Positions 43,279-55,439 of a DNA stretch of 64,000 nt are shown here, piece by piece (within the stretch, counting starts at the first letter, position 1; every line of letters begins with the position of its first letter). The DNA comes from Carex sylvatica (lineage: Eukaryota > Streptophyta > Magnoliopsida > Poales > Cyperaceae): contig CAXKVR010000244.1 of assembly GCA_964058845.1 (NCBI GenBank), positions 104,856 through 168,855 on the forward strand, in the 5' to 3' direction. A program made the position numbers and the translations under genes. The notes below the pieces were generated by a model, which was not told where the DNA came from, did not search any database, and saw only the letters and a list, made by a program, of their open reading frames with translations.

Positions 43279-44530
43279 GTCATCTATTACATTGATCCTC
43301 CATATGGAAAGATATGCTCCTTGTGCTATGCCTGACTCTAGATTGAATAAAAATCAGAGTGCAGCGGAAAAATAAAGAAGCTTAGAAACAACAATTACCA
43401 GTATAAAGTAAAAGGAACTACTGATTAAAAGTAAAGAAGTGCGGTAAAATATTCATCTCCAATCCTAACTGCCTTACTACTTCCATCTAGATTGGTTTTC
43501 TTCTCCTGGTGCCCTTGCTCTCATTGCATTTGCCAGCCTATGGGGTTGTGTCATTGCCTCTCGTTTTGCATGCCTCACCGTTGTGTTATGCTGAATAGAT
43601 TGCCAAATCTTTAAGCATTCTGCCACGATTTCTTCAGCCTTCCAAGAAGAAAGATTATCTATGCTCTGACACCTTATTGCTTCTACCAAGGTGCTGCAGT
43701 CCGTGAACACTTGGTAGACACCTTGTTGATGCACAACCCTCAGTGATTTTACATGTATTAGAGCCTGTAGCAAGGCTGCTGCCTCCGCCTGTAGTGGATC
43801 ATGTGTGATCATTGTCTCCCCTAGCGCTTCCTGCATCTTCCCTATCTCATTGAATCGTACCACTCCTATACCAATTTTGTGTGATGGGTCCCACAAGGCA
43901 TCTACCAATATTACCCTTGTACCGATTGGTACCGAAATACTTGTCACAACTCTTTGGTTCAATCCCCTTTGTGGGGGTATTTCAGGTGGCTCTAGTATTC
44001 TTGCTCTCTTCAGTATCCCTAGAGGAGAGACTTTGTTTGATGTGAATAACTCCTCATTTCTTGCCTTCCAGAGCTCCCATAAAACATTGCAAAAGGAGAT
44101 TAGCTGATTAGTGTCCAGTACATGTGCCATCATGAGTAGTGTTCTTGCAAAGCTTAGGGATAGATGGTCAACCTTTAGAGCTATGTTTGATGCGTGCCAA
44201 GTAGCTCTCGAGACATGACAGTAAAATAGAAGGTGAATGAGGTACTCATCTTCTATGTGACATCGGGTACATTTTGGGCTAATTGCTGTTGTCCTTGAGT
44301 GTAGCATGGCTGCAGTTGGTAGCCCTTCATGAATTGCCCGCCACAGGAACATGCGTACTCTCGGTAGTAGCCCTGTCCATCCCCATATCAATATGAGAGC
44401 CTCTATTTTTGACTCCTCATACGTTGGTACTGCATTGTGTTGTGTCTTGAGCTCTTCATACCCCTGTTTGGAAGTGTAAGCCCTCCTCTTACTGGGCAAC
44501 CAAATGAGCCTGTCTCTGAGTAGCGGCTAT
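43279..44530 (-). pseudogene. 5'-truncated L1-type LINE: zinc-binding RT tail and RNase H
   Basis: The minus-strand frame from 44526 to 43477 reads DRLIWLPSKRRAYTSKQGYE, then a zf-RVT domain (CTRCHIEDEYLIHLLFYCHV) and an RNase H-like RVT_3 domain with the acidic residues in VDALWD, LQAEAAALLQAL and FTDCSTLVEAI. It ends at a stop at 43477. A TAG at 44529-44527 and loss of similarity soon after mark the 5' truncation. The 3' UTR runs on to 43279, is interrupted by the CACTA element, and resumes at 31426-31342 with a poly(A) tail. It is different in sequence from the LINE at 26035-26838. Confidence 0.88.
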
Positions 44531-44599
44531 TCTTTTGTAGCCTTCTGTGATAGTAATCACCGTGTCGTGGTTTCAATTGGAGCTGCTAACATAGTGACA

Positions 44600-45640
44600 C
44601 AATTTGCGATAAATATACGAATAATTCAAATTTTATTTTATTTTTTTGATATTTTTGAACCGAACACCGAATAAAACGCAAAAGAACTTATAATAAATTT
44701 TATTTGCAAATAAAATGCAAATTACGAATTATTTGCAAAAAAAATGCTATTTTTTTTTTAAAATTTTTTAGAGGTTTTTTTGGATTTTTTTTTTTTTTTT
44801 GCTTTCTTGTGGTACTGAATCATTTCCGAATTATTCTCGAATCACGAATTTTTAACCCACCGAATCAAACCGAACCCAAACTATGGATTTATCACTATGG
44901 TTGTTAATCCAACAGAACCATTAATGAGTCTATACAAGGCATATGAAGTTATAAACGGTTATATGCATTTCAAATATGATAAGAATACAAATATCTTGAT
45001 TCTCTGTTATGTTTTATTTTCAAAATGTAAATGTTAAATATAATATATATTATTTTTTGTGCATATGTAAATGATTATGATATTTCAATTTTATTTTGAT
45101 TATTATCAATTTCTAAACAATATTTTTTCTATTTATTAGTTCACATAGAAACAAAACTGAAAAATGACAATTTATAATAGGCACTAGAAAAAATAACATA
45201 GATCAAATCTAACATTTTTACTTTGACATATAAATTTTATAATAATAATTATTAAAAAATAAAAATAGAGCAAATTAAAGACAAAAAATATAAAAAAAAA
45301 TAAAACCTCCTATTCAAATAATCACCATGATAGTAATTCTTTTGACGGTCACTATGCATTCAAAAGGAATTCTTTATCATCTGACCTCACATTTCCACTA
45401 AAAATGGATTGGAGTCTTGGAGACCAAAAGCCAAAAGGTCATGGTTACCGTACAAATTACACTATAAGTTGGATCCACGATGGCTTGGCCTATAACATAG
45501 GCCGGTCAGTGATGGTGGGGCCGACGATATGGTAGTACCAATTTGGTTGGAGATTGATGTGCCTTGTTAGGGAAAATATATATATATATTTTTAGAACTT
45601 TGGCACAAGCTGCTAAGTTAGAAGAGAGAATCAAATTCTC
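44600..45640. other. AT-rich intergenic DNA
   Basis: No gene. The stretch 44620-44900 has paired motifs such as CGAATAATTCAAATTT and CCGAATCAAACCGAACCC, suggesting a decayed hAT-like element. At about 45480-45570, TAGGCCGGTCAGTGATGGTG resembles 53275-53345. Confidence 0.5.
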
Positions 45641-45651
45641 AGTTTTTAGAG

Positions 45652-45867
45652 TTCAAATCATCTGTATTAATTCATAAGAGTATTTTTTGAGTTAATAAAT
45701 ATTGGCCGTCCGATTGTAAACGGATTTCATCCAGTCATCGTCTAAAATATAGGAATCTTTAATATTAGTGTAGATTTAATTTGCACAAATTTTAAAGTTG
45801 ATTGGACGGTTTAGATGCATTAATTCAAAAGATTCCTTTTTGAGTTAATGCAGATGATACAAATTCC
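45652..45867. mobile_element. MITE with ATTTGTATC-type ends, 216 bp
   Basis: Ends: GTTCAAATCATCTGTATTAA on the left, and TTGAGTTAATGCAGATGATACAAAT on the right are inverted. Same family as 5155-5794 but without the GCCGT block. It abuts the next element. Confidence 0.65.
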
Positions 45868-45888
45868 AATTTTTAGGGAATCAATAGT

Positions 45889-47962
45889 CAGTTTGGCTAG
45901 TGTAACATCAGTGTCATTTCAGCATATATAACACCAACTCTAAAACCTATCAAATCGACTTCGAACGACTTATCCAAACCGTTCAAACCAATTTACATAA
46001 TGCGTTTACATACAATTTTTTAATATTTTCAAGTTATTTTAGTATCAAATCAAGCGGTCAAAATATAAAAAAATTAATGTATTAAAATTAACCTAAAAAC
46101 TCACATATTTGACGACATTTTTAAAAATACTAAAAAAAAAACAAATTATTAAGAATAACAGGGTTGGAGTTGAAATTTTAAAAATGCCCAAATCGCCTCA
46201 TTTTTTGGCGGTTAGGAATTTTAATTCCTAACCGCCCCATTTTTCAGCGGTTCGAGATTTTTTATTTTTATTTTTATTTTTATTTTTTCGGACCGCCCAG
46301 AAATTCGGCGGTCAGAGAAATTATTATTATTTTTTTAATTTTTTTTTCAAATCTGGTTAACATAGCAAAACACTTTCAAAAATCGTGAAAATTGATCGAC
46401 ATGCAGTCTTGACATCGTCGAAAAGAACTGTGAAGTTTCATACAAAATCTCCGAACAAGTCTTGAAATATCGGCTCTCAAAAATTGTCCGAACTGCTGAA
46501 TATTTCATTCTGAGCCCAACTTTGCACATCTGGTTAACATAGCAAAACACCTTCAAAAATCATGAAAATTGATCGACATGCAATTTTGACATCGTCAAAA
46601 AGGACTGTGAAGTTTCATACAAAATCTCCAAACAGGTATTGAGATATCGGCTCTCAAAAATTGCCCGAACTGCTGAATATTTCATTCTGACCCCAGCTTT
46701 GCACATCTGATTAACATAGCAAAACACCTTCAAAAATTGTGAAAATTGACCGACATGCAGTCTTGATATCGTCGAAAAGGACTGTGAAGTTTCATATAAA
46801 ATCTCTGAAACAGGCCTTGAGATATCGGCTCTAAAAAATTGTCCGAACTGCTGAAACTTCATATTCATGTTGGAGATTTTTGAGAGCCGATATCTCACGA
46901 CCTGTTCAGAGATTTTGTATTAAACTTCACATTCCTGTTCTATGATGTCAAGACTGCATGTCGGTCAATTTTCATAATTTTTGAAGGTGTTTTGCTATGT
47001 TAACCAGATGTGCAAATTTGGGGTCAGAATGAAATATTCAGCAGTTCGGACAATTTTTTAGAGCCGATATCTTAAGGTCTGTTTCAGAGATTTTGTATGA
47101 AACTTCACAGTCCTTTTCGACGATATCAAGACTGCATGTCGGTCAATTTTCATGATTTTTGAAGGTGCTTTGCTATGTTAATCAGATGTGCAAAGTTGGG
47201 CTCAGAATGAAATATTCAGCAGTTCAGGCAATTTTTGAGAGCCGATATCTCAATACCTGTTTGGAGATTTTGTATGAAACTTCACAGTCCTTTTTGACGA
47301 TGTCAAGACTGCATGTCGGTCAATTTTCACGATTTTTGAAGGTGTTTTGCTATGTTAATCAGATGTGCAAAGTTGGGCTCAGAATGAAATATTCAGCAGT
47401 TCGGGTAATTTTTGAGAGCCGATATCTCAATACCTGTTTGGAGATTTTGTATGAAGCTTCACAGTCCTTTTCGACGATGTCAAGACTGCATGTCAATCAA
47501 TTTTCATGATTTTTGAAAGTGTTTTGCTATGTTAACCAGATTTAAAAAAAAAATAAAAAATAAAAAAATAAAAAATAAAAAAAATTTCTCTGACCACCGA
47601 ATTTCTGGGCGGTCCGAAAAAAAAAAAAAATCTCGGACCGCCGAAAAATGGGGTGGTTAGGAATTAAAATTCCTAACCGCTAAAAAATGAGGCGGTTTGG
47701 GCATTTTTAAAATTTCAACTCCAACCCTGTTATTCTTAATAATTTGTTTTTTTTTTGGGTATTTTTAAAAATGTCGGCATATTTGACCGCTTGATCTAAT
47801 ACTAAATAAATTCGAAAAGTTATAAATTTTGCATGTAAATGCACAACTAATGAAGTAGATCGGTTTGAACGGTTTGGATTTACCGTTTGAAGTCGATTTG
47901 ATAGATTTTAGAATTAGTGTTATATAGATTGAAATAACACTGATGTTATACTAGCTAAACTC
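45889..47962. mobile_element. Palindromic Mutator-like element with satellite-like interior, 2.07 kb
   Basis: The 9-bp direct repeat ATCAATAGT lies at 45880-45888 and 47963-47971. The ends are inverted (CAGTTTGGCTAG on the left, GAGTTTAGCTAG on the complement of the right). The arms continue inverted for about 900 bp: TCAAATCGACTTC, then ATTAAGAATAACAGGGTTGG, then the hairpins GGCGGTTAGGAATTTTAATT / TCGGACCGCC next to poly-T runs. Between them lie tandem 177-bp units, three on each side of the centre (about 46875) in opposite orientation. No transposase. The 9-bp duplication places it with Mutator-like elements. Confidence 0.87.
46352..47540. repeat. 177-bp tandem repeats, two arrays in inverted orientation
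   Basis: The landmark TCTGGTTAACATAGCAAAAC starts at 46352, 46529 and 46706 (177 bp apart). On the other side, the inverse landmark TAACCAGAT/TAATCAGAT starts at 47001, 47179, 47356 and 47533 (177-178 bp). Each unit contains GACATGCAGTCTTGACATCG and GAGATATCGGCTCTCAAAAA. As 177 is divisible by 3, each array is open in one frame and gives peptides with a 59-residue repeat (VFCYVNQMCKVGLRMKYSAV). I do not believe these are proteins. Confidence 0.92.
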
Positions 47963-47971
47963 ATCAATAGT

Positions 47972-50900
47972 TTAAAAAAAAAAAAATCCTAGTTGTATTA
48001 TCTCCTCTTTCTTGTTAGGGAAACTATTTTCTTTTCTTTTTTTATTTAGTTGGAATTGGACAACAACATATTATACATAAGTGGGATCAATTTGATCCAA
48101 ATTAAAAAAAATTACAGACTTCTTTTAATACTTGTGTGGATTATGATCAAATAGTTTTGATTCAAACTCAAACTTTGAGTTACTTTAGAGAATCTAAATT
48201 TGGAAATTTATGGTCTCGGATCATGTGAATTTAAAATATGAGTTTGTAATTTTGTATGAGAATTCTTCACCAGAATTCGGATCAATTCAATCCAAATTAG
48301 AAATTTACGGAATTTTTTAATATTCGTATTCAAACTGATTGGACGGTTCGGATTCAAACGCCAACATCTGAGTTAATGAATGAATCCGGAATTGAAATTT
48401 GTTGGGCCTTTTTGTGATTTTAAAGCAACATGAGGGGCCTAATTAAGATTTTGTGACTATAATAGTCATAGAATATTGAGGCTACGGTACTTTAGCATGT
48501 ACTATGAATTGTTTACTATAATAGTGATTTTGTATCTATTCAGAAAATAGTAAAATTTGATTTACTAATACATTTTTATATAAAAATCACGATGAAATAA
48601 AGAAATGGATCTTTCACTGAAAAAGAGAGAGTTAATTTCCCTATAAAATTGCTATTTAATTTGAACCATTTGAACTTAATCAGACAGCTAATAAGCAATA
48701 ATTAATAGGATTTCATAAGAGCTCACTGATTATATTATCCAATTATTTTAAATTGAAATATTTTTATTAACGGCTAAACCAAAAACCTTGTAGAATTTTG
48801 ATTCTTTTAGTCTTGAAAAGGACAAGACAACAAGTTTTAGTTGTAATAATATAATATCATCACATTTAGATCCTTAAATAGGCTACAAGAACAAATACCA
48901 AAAATAAAATAATTGTCGTATATCTTGGAACTTCTATAGTGAGCTAATTGTCGGACTCGAATAAATTATTTAAATTTAAAAATATCATGATCATGCTAGC
49001 TGTTAGTCTTATCTTATTGACTTATTCCAACCCTACATGTACTATAATATTTAAATACTCCATAAAAACAGAAGGATTTCACATCAAAGTTTTCGTTCTC
49101 TCTTCTTTTCTATGGGTACCAAGTACCAACCAACAAGGGAAAAAAATATATACAACACATCACAACATCTTGCTTATAAGTAGGTTATGATTTCCTTATC
49201 ACTCTGTCTAACCATTTATGTCCATAATTTTCTGTGTTGAAAACATATATCCTTATTAATTATAAAGCTCGCAATACAATTGGGGAAGTGGATTTTCAGC
49301 AAAGCCTTTCATTTGCTCTCTTTTTCTTGTCTTTCATTTGCTTCTTCAAAGAAAAGTGAGGGGCAATCTGATAAGCATCGGAAAAAATTCAATCTAATGT
49401 CTGATCAAACCAGATTGATCCGCATCAAAATTCTATTCATAATTTTATGCTAATTTTTTTTCTAAAGAAGATTTTGGTGCCACAAATTTTTTATACCATG
49501 ATTATTCTGTAAAGTATCTTTTATATTTACAGTTAGGACGTATTCGGCTGCCAGGCGAGAACATAAATGAGTTTGAATTTGGATTCGGGGTCTAATTTAA
49601 ATGACCGAAACAATGTGCGTGTGGGAAAACAAAAATCACTCTGAGTAAATTTTTTTCCCACGGACACAGTGACACGCTGAACACGCTCTTAAAAATTGAA
49701 ATTCAAATGTTAAATTTAATAAATTTATTTATTTATTTTCATAAGAGAAGAACGTTTATATAAAATCAATACGAAAATAGAAATAAACACGCTTAAAATT
49801 AATTTATTATATACAACTAAATTGGTGCATATATAGTTTCCTCTTTTCATGATATGACTGATTAGACTTTTGAAAGATGACATTTGCGGTCTCGAACCAA
49901 ATCATTTGTGCGCATCTTTATAATGAGACAAATGCAAACAAGCTTGCTAAAAGCAAAAATATAAACCTGTCTTATTTAACAGAATAAACGAAAACAAAAT
50001 TTCTTTTACCGCATAAGTAACAATGAAACAATTGTCCGTGTTTTTATCTTCTTCTTTTTATGCTTAATTTGTACATAAACACAGAATCGACATCCATTTT
50101 ATGTGTCAGAATAAATATTTAGATTATGCTTGAGAACAACGTGTATAAAAAAAAAAAAAGGAAGAAAATACGTAAAAAAATAACCTCGACTATTCTTCCA
50201 TTTGAAATGAGAAAAATAAAAACGTTTATACAAATACTTCATTCCCGCTCTTGTCCTCTTCCCTCTTTTATCCTCTCATTTTATTAATTTATTCTGAAGC
50301 AAGTAAACTCTACGAGCGTCATTTCTCTTTTTTTTTTCTTCTTTTTTTTAAATCGAAATGTCAGCACGTTTTTAGTGGACTGAAGTATGTGTGACAAATA
50401 AATATCTAAATAAATTTAGAATTTTACAAGTAAAAAAATATATACTATTTAATTAGAGGCTAATATTTAATCTGAAATATCATCTTTTAATCTAAATCAT
50501 TGGTGGTTCATGATATCTATGTACGTGCTTAATATAAGAATATGAAGGAAAATCAAATTCTCAATTTTTAAATAATTAATAGTTTTAATTTTTTTAGTTA
50601 ACTGTATGTTAGGAAAACTATTTTCTTTTTTTTTTGTTTTTGATTTAGTTCGAATTGGACAACAACATATTATACATAAACTGGATCAATTTGATCCAAA
50701 TTTAATTTTTTTACAGAGTTCTTTAATACTTGTGTGGATTCTGATCAAATAGTTTTGATTCAAACTCAAACTTTGAGTTACATTAGGGAATCCAAATTTG
50801 AAAATTTATGTACTCGGATCATGTAAATTTAAAATATGAGTTTGTATGAGAATTGTTCACCATAATTCATTTATTATGTACAACTAAATTCGTGTATATA

Positions 50901-51721
50901 TATTTTCTTCTTTTCATGATATGACTGATTAGACTTTTGATAGATCACATTGGGGTCAAGCGTCATTTCTCTTCAATGTTTATCTTTTTCTTTAAATCGG
51001 GAATATAAGCATGTATGCTTTTAGTGGACTGATGCGTCAAGCATCATGCATGTGTAATTATATATATGTTGTGATTATGTGAGGCAGTAAATATTTTAAT
51101 AAATTTAGATTTTATAGGTAAAAAAATAAAAAGATAAACTATTTGATTGGAGGACTAATATTAAATCCGAAATGTTATTTTTTGATCTAAGTCATTGACG
51201 AATAATCAGAACATCTACGTGCTTAATATAAGAATAGAGATTTCTTATTTTCTTTCTAGTTTTAGCGTGAACAATTTACCATTTAAAATGTATTTATTAG
51301 AATAAAATGTCTATATGAATGTACTTTTTATTGGGACAAATGTAGCTAATAATTGTAGATTTTTGAAAGATAAATAATGAACTCAAATAATTAAAATGTT
51401 ACTGTTCTTAAATTTTTGTAATCAAGAAAGTATTAATTTTATTACATATCTTTTTATATATATAATCTTGCTTTAGAAACAAAACTGATATAAAGAAAAA
51501 AATATTCTCTTAAAACTCAACATTGTAAATTATTCTCTAACATTGTAAATTATGCTCTAAAAAAACGCCTTTTTTTTTTCCCCTTTGCGCATTACATTTC
51601 GTTTGCTAATGATTACTAATTTGGACACCACTACCTTAAAGGAAATAGGTTTGTTGAGGTTTTGAGAAATAGGTTTGTTGAGGTTTTGATATAGCCATAT
51701 ATATATATATATATATATATA
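47972..51721. other. Intergenic DNA with decayed duplicated segments
   Basis: No gene. The segment 48016-48280 is repeated at 50608-50862 (TTGGACAACAACATATTATA, TTGATTCAAACTCAAACTTT). The segment 49800-49880 recurs at 50870-50950 (TTCATGATATGACTGATTAG). The segment 50310-50545 recurs at 50965-51235 (TTTAGTGGACTGA, GTGCTTAATATAAGAATA). A solo MITE arm lies at about 48476-48600. Confidence 0.6.
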
Positions 51722-52138
51722 GAGGATTCAAATGCCTTCATTTTTTGTGCATCCATGATGTCTTCATTTTTAAAAACTTAAATAACTTAAAGTTTGAAAC
51801 TTAAACGCCAAAATAAAATCGTTAGATGTGATCTATGTTATTTTCTCTATGTGACAATAAAAAATGATCACATTTTGATTTTGCTTTTATATGAATCAAT
51901 AAGTTGAAAAAAAAACGTTTAGAAATTATCCACATTAGTATACATTTTTACAAGCTCAAAATGACAACCAAAACAAAGTTGAAATGCCATAATTTTTTAC
52001 ATGTGCATAGATAAAATGATGTAGTTCATATCTAATGGTTTTATTTTGAATTTTAAAAATTAAATTTTGAGTTATTAAAGTTTTTAAAAATGAAAGCATG
52101 ATGGAGGCACAAAAAATGAAGGCATTTGAACCCTCCTC
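51722..52138. mobile_element. Palindromic MITE, GAGGATTCAAATGCCTTCAT ends
   Basis: GAGGATTCAAATGCCTTCAT and TTTTTTGTGC on the left; GCACAAAAAATGAAGGCATT and TGAACCCTCCTC on the right. The interior contains GTTAGATGTGATCTATGTT and an inverted copy. It sits next to a (TA)n run at about 51698-51721. The ends share GAGGAGGGTTCAAATGC with the element at 18519-18932. Confidence 0.75.
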
Positions 52139-55097
52139 ATATATATAGACGCAGCGATTAGATGGACATCTTTTTATCATTTTGAATTTTCCTATTGAAG
52201 CAAATTTATTCTGAAGTAATTAATATAGAGGTTTCTGCCAAAATGGCAAAGACTTCAAAGCTATAGGATATCTGGTTTTTTTTTTTATATAGCATAAAAA
52301 AGATATATTCTGAATATAAATTATGAGTATATTTGAGTGAGAGAGAATAGTCTTATTCCAAATGACATCACTATTTTTATTCACTTGCAATTAATTTAGA
52401 CATTTTTACATTTTATGGAATAAACTGGATTAATGCAATAATGCTATTTAGATATTCCAACATTTTTATGGAATAAACAGAATAACATTACTTTTACATT
52501 ATTCCTTTTAACTATCCAATCATTTCTGTGATATAATCCAACATTTGCATTATTTTTAATAATAATAGTTAGCACTCTTAGGTATGTTTGGATGCACCAA
52601 GAACAGGAGCTATTCAAAATAGCAATGTGCACACAAATAACATTTTTACTATTTGGAATAGCTAGAACAGCTATTCATTATTTGGAATAGCTAGAACAGC
52701 TATTCATTATTTGGAATAACTACTATTTGAAAGTGTTGAGAGAGAGAAAACATGTTTTTTTTTTTTTCCGCCAACGCAGTTCCGAAATGACAAAATTTAC
52801 GCTACTTCTGTCATCTCTACATTGTGATAATTTATTTGAGACCCCACTTACCTATCATTTCTCTTAATTAGCACTTTGTTAACACTATTATTTCTCAGTT
52901 ACTGCTATTCACTATTTGAAATGTACAATCCAAACGATATTTTTATTAATTCAAATAGCACCATTTTCACACTAATATACTAATATGAAAATTACTATTT
53001 TTTCTATATTTTTATCTACTAATTCCAAATTTCACTATTCTACTCCCATCATAACACTCTACTGTACTTCTTAAATTAACGATCATTTTACACTATTTTA
53101 ATACATTAATCATCTGAATAGAATTATTTTTTATATTATTTCTTTAACTATCCAATGATTCCCTATATATAGCAACAATTTCTTCCGATATAAAATTATT
53201 TAAAAAATGAGCAACCCTCCCTCTTGTTATGTAGTTTATGCCATAAGATATCTAGTGTGCGTTGCATCTATAAAATAGGCCGGTGAGTGAGTGATGATGA
53301 GGCTAGATTCTGATAAGGCCTTTCTGGGGAGAGATTGATGTGGGTTTATTTGGTGGGCCAAGAGACAAAACGCTTCTTTTATGAGAAGGAAGCATAGACA
53401 AATAGACCTAATCAAGCTTCAAATATCTTTCATTTGTCTTGTCCAAGCCTCTCAAGGTAGAGTTGGATCCTATATCTCATGTTTTTATCTTTCCTCTTTT
53501 TTTTTTAATGCTTATTTCGTATGGAAACACAAAATCGACACTCATTTTGTATACAAGAGTTTCATTGATCATGACTTTTCATACTTACAAAATAATAAAT
53601 CTAAATAATATTTGAGTGAGACTATGGTACCATGCACAATGCATATTGATTTGAAATCAATATATTTATTTTTAAAATTCAAACAATCAATTTAAATTAT
53701 TCAACATGATCTTCATATAAAAAAAATGTACTCGAAAGCAAGGATGAATCCATTCAATATGAATAGGGTCATTGACCCTTATTTTAAAACTTTATTTTAT
53801 ATAATGTTCCCAAATTATCATCCTTCATTTCTGTGATGGAATTGCGAAATTACCATTTATGAACCGTGATATATCTCACTGCCCATTTAAATAAGATACT
53901 AGGTTGTTGTTTCTGGAAATTAGCATGTAAATATTCATTCTAATGCATTTCATTTCATGGATTGTTACTAATTAAATATTTGATCATAAATAGCTTTCTT
54001 GTTTTAATGCATGGCAAACATTATTACTTGGATGCTCTTCTTTTCGGAAATTATTGTAGAACAATTTGTAGTTTAGTAATCTAAAATTTGGGCCTTGGAA
54101 TTGAAATATAAAATATGGGCCTTCAAAATAAAATACACATTTTATATTAGCGAAGTCTCGCAATTCGTTGGCATGAAAAAGTTCAAAGCAAGCATTGAAG
54201 CATATGGTGTACGTTTCTCCCTTGGACGATGTCTAAATGGTGTTTATTTCAATGACTACCCGCTAAGATAAGAGAACGTGAATAACAAACATTGGCCTGT
54301 TTTGTTCGTTCACACTTCACAAGTATAGTACTTGTTATTCCAAAGAGATCATAACTCTGCTGTTATTCCAAAGAGATCATAGGACTGCATGTTATTCTCA
54401 TTTCAACCGTTCAAAATTTATATGGTACATGGTTCCATATGCATATACAATTCCTATAGCTTTTTAATTATAACTATTTCTGAATCCTTTTGTAAATCAT
54501 ACAAGCTTTAAGAATTTTGCATATGCTTAGCAAAATATTTTTTGTGGTTATGTTTTTTCTGAATATTTCAAATATGTGATAATGCTATTTGTATTAATTT
54601 TGATTAAGTATGGCTATTACCGAAATTTTTGTCCCACCAATATTATTACCAAAAATCTGAAAATATTTTCAGTAATATATGTTAACTTTTGTCTAAATAT
54701 GTATTTTTAATGACTTAAGGTAATTAAAGTAACATTTCTTCAACATAAACATATGTAATATATATATATATATATATATATATAGGTTGTTTAGATATCC
54801 GGTTATAAATTAGAATGTAATAGCCTTGTTTCTATTTAAAAGTTGACGAAATCCTTATAAAGATATATTTTACAGCATTTTCATGATTGACAATGCATTT
54901 TTCATGGCTTATAGCTAATTAAATTCATGGTAGGTCAGAAAAAACTTTCTTGTTTTAACATGCAACTAATGCATGACAAATATTATTATTACTAAGATAT
55001 TCTTATTTTCAAAAAATATGTTGAGTTTCTTTTATATGTACAAAAATAATTTGTACAGTTTAGTGATCTAAAACTTGAGCCTCAGAATAAAAAATAC
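52139..55097. other. Intergenic DNA with decayed repeats
   Basis: No gene supported. At 52560-52960 lies a decayed MITE-like stretch with ATTTGGAATAGCTAGAACAG repeated, inverted later as ACTGCTATTCACTATTTGAA. At 53610-53725 lies a solo arm of the TGAGGCTATGG family. The segment 53980-54180 is duplicated at 54915-55150. A (TA)n run lies at 54759-54785. Confidence 0.5.
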
Positions 55098-55422
55098 CCA
55101 TTTTATAGTTGCAAAAGCTCACAATTCTTTGGGCCGAAGAAGCCCAAACCAGATATTATTGTCTGTTTATCGCCTTTTAGAACACAACCATTTTATAGTT
55201 GCAAAAGCTCACAATTCTTTGGGCCGAAGAAGCCCAAACCAGATATTATTGTCTGTTTATCGCCTTTTAGAACACAACCATTTTATAGTTGCAAAAGCTC
55301 ACAATTCTTTGGGCCGAAGAAGCCCAAACCAGATATTATTGTCTGTTTATCGCCTTTTAGAACACAACCATTTTATAGTTGCAAAAGCTCACAATTCTTT
55401 GGGCCGAAGAAGCCCAAACCGA
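55098..55422. repeat. 90-bp tandem repeat, about 3.6 copies
   Basis: The unit CCATTTTATAGTTGCAAAAG ... TTATCGCCTTTTAGAACACAA starts at 55099, 55189, 55279 and 55369 with essentially no differences, so the amplification is recent. As 90 is divisible by 3, the plus strand is open across it (55075-55437), giving a 30-residue repeat (FIVAKAHNSLGRRSPNQILL). There is no start context or promoter evidence for a gene. Confidence 0.95.
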
Positions 55423-55439
55423 ATGATATTGAGTTAGAT

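Noticed and set aside
43477..44499. Functional RNase H host gene
   Set aside because: The zf-RVT plus RVT_3 order, poly(A) tail and truncation show it is the 3' end of a LINE.
46347..47509. Open frames encoding a repeated 59-residue peptide
   Set aside because: By-product of the 177-bp unit (divisible by 3) in both orientations within a non-coding element.
46352..47540. CRISPR-like regular spacing
   Set aside because: The whole 177-bp unit is repeated without unique spacers, and the sequence is a plant nuclear genome.
51700..55000. Possible miRNA precursors in foldbacks
   Set aside because: The palindromes are long MITE-type hairpins with no miRNA-like short stem. I recognise no known miRNA sequence.
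55075..55437. 120-residue repeated protein
   Set aside because: By-product of the 90-bp tandem repeat. No promoter, splice or family evidence.
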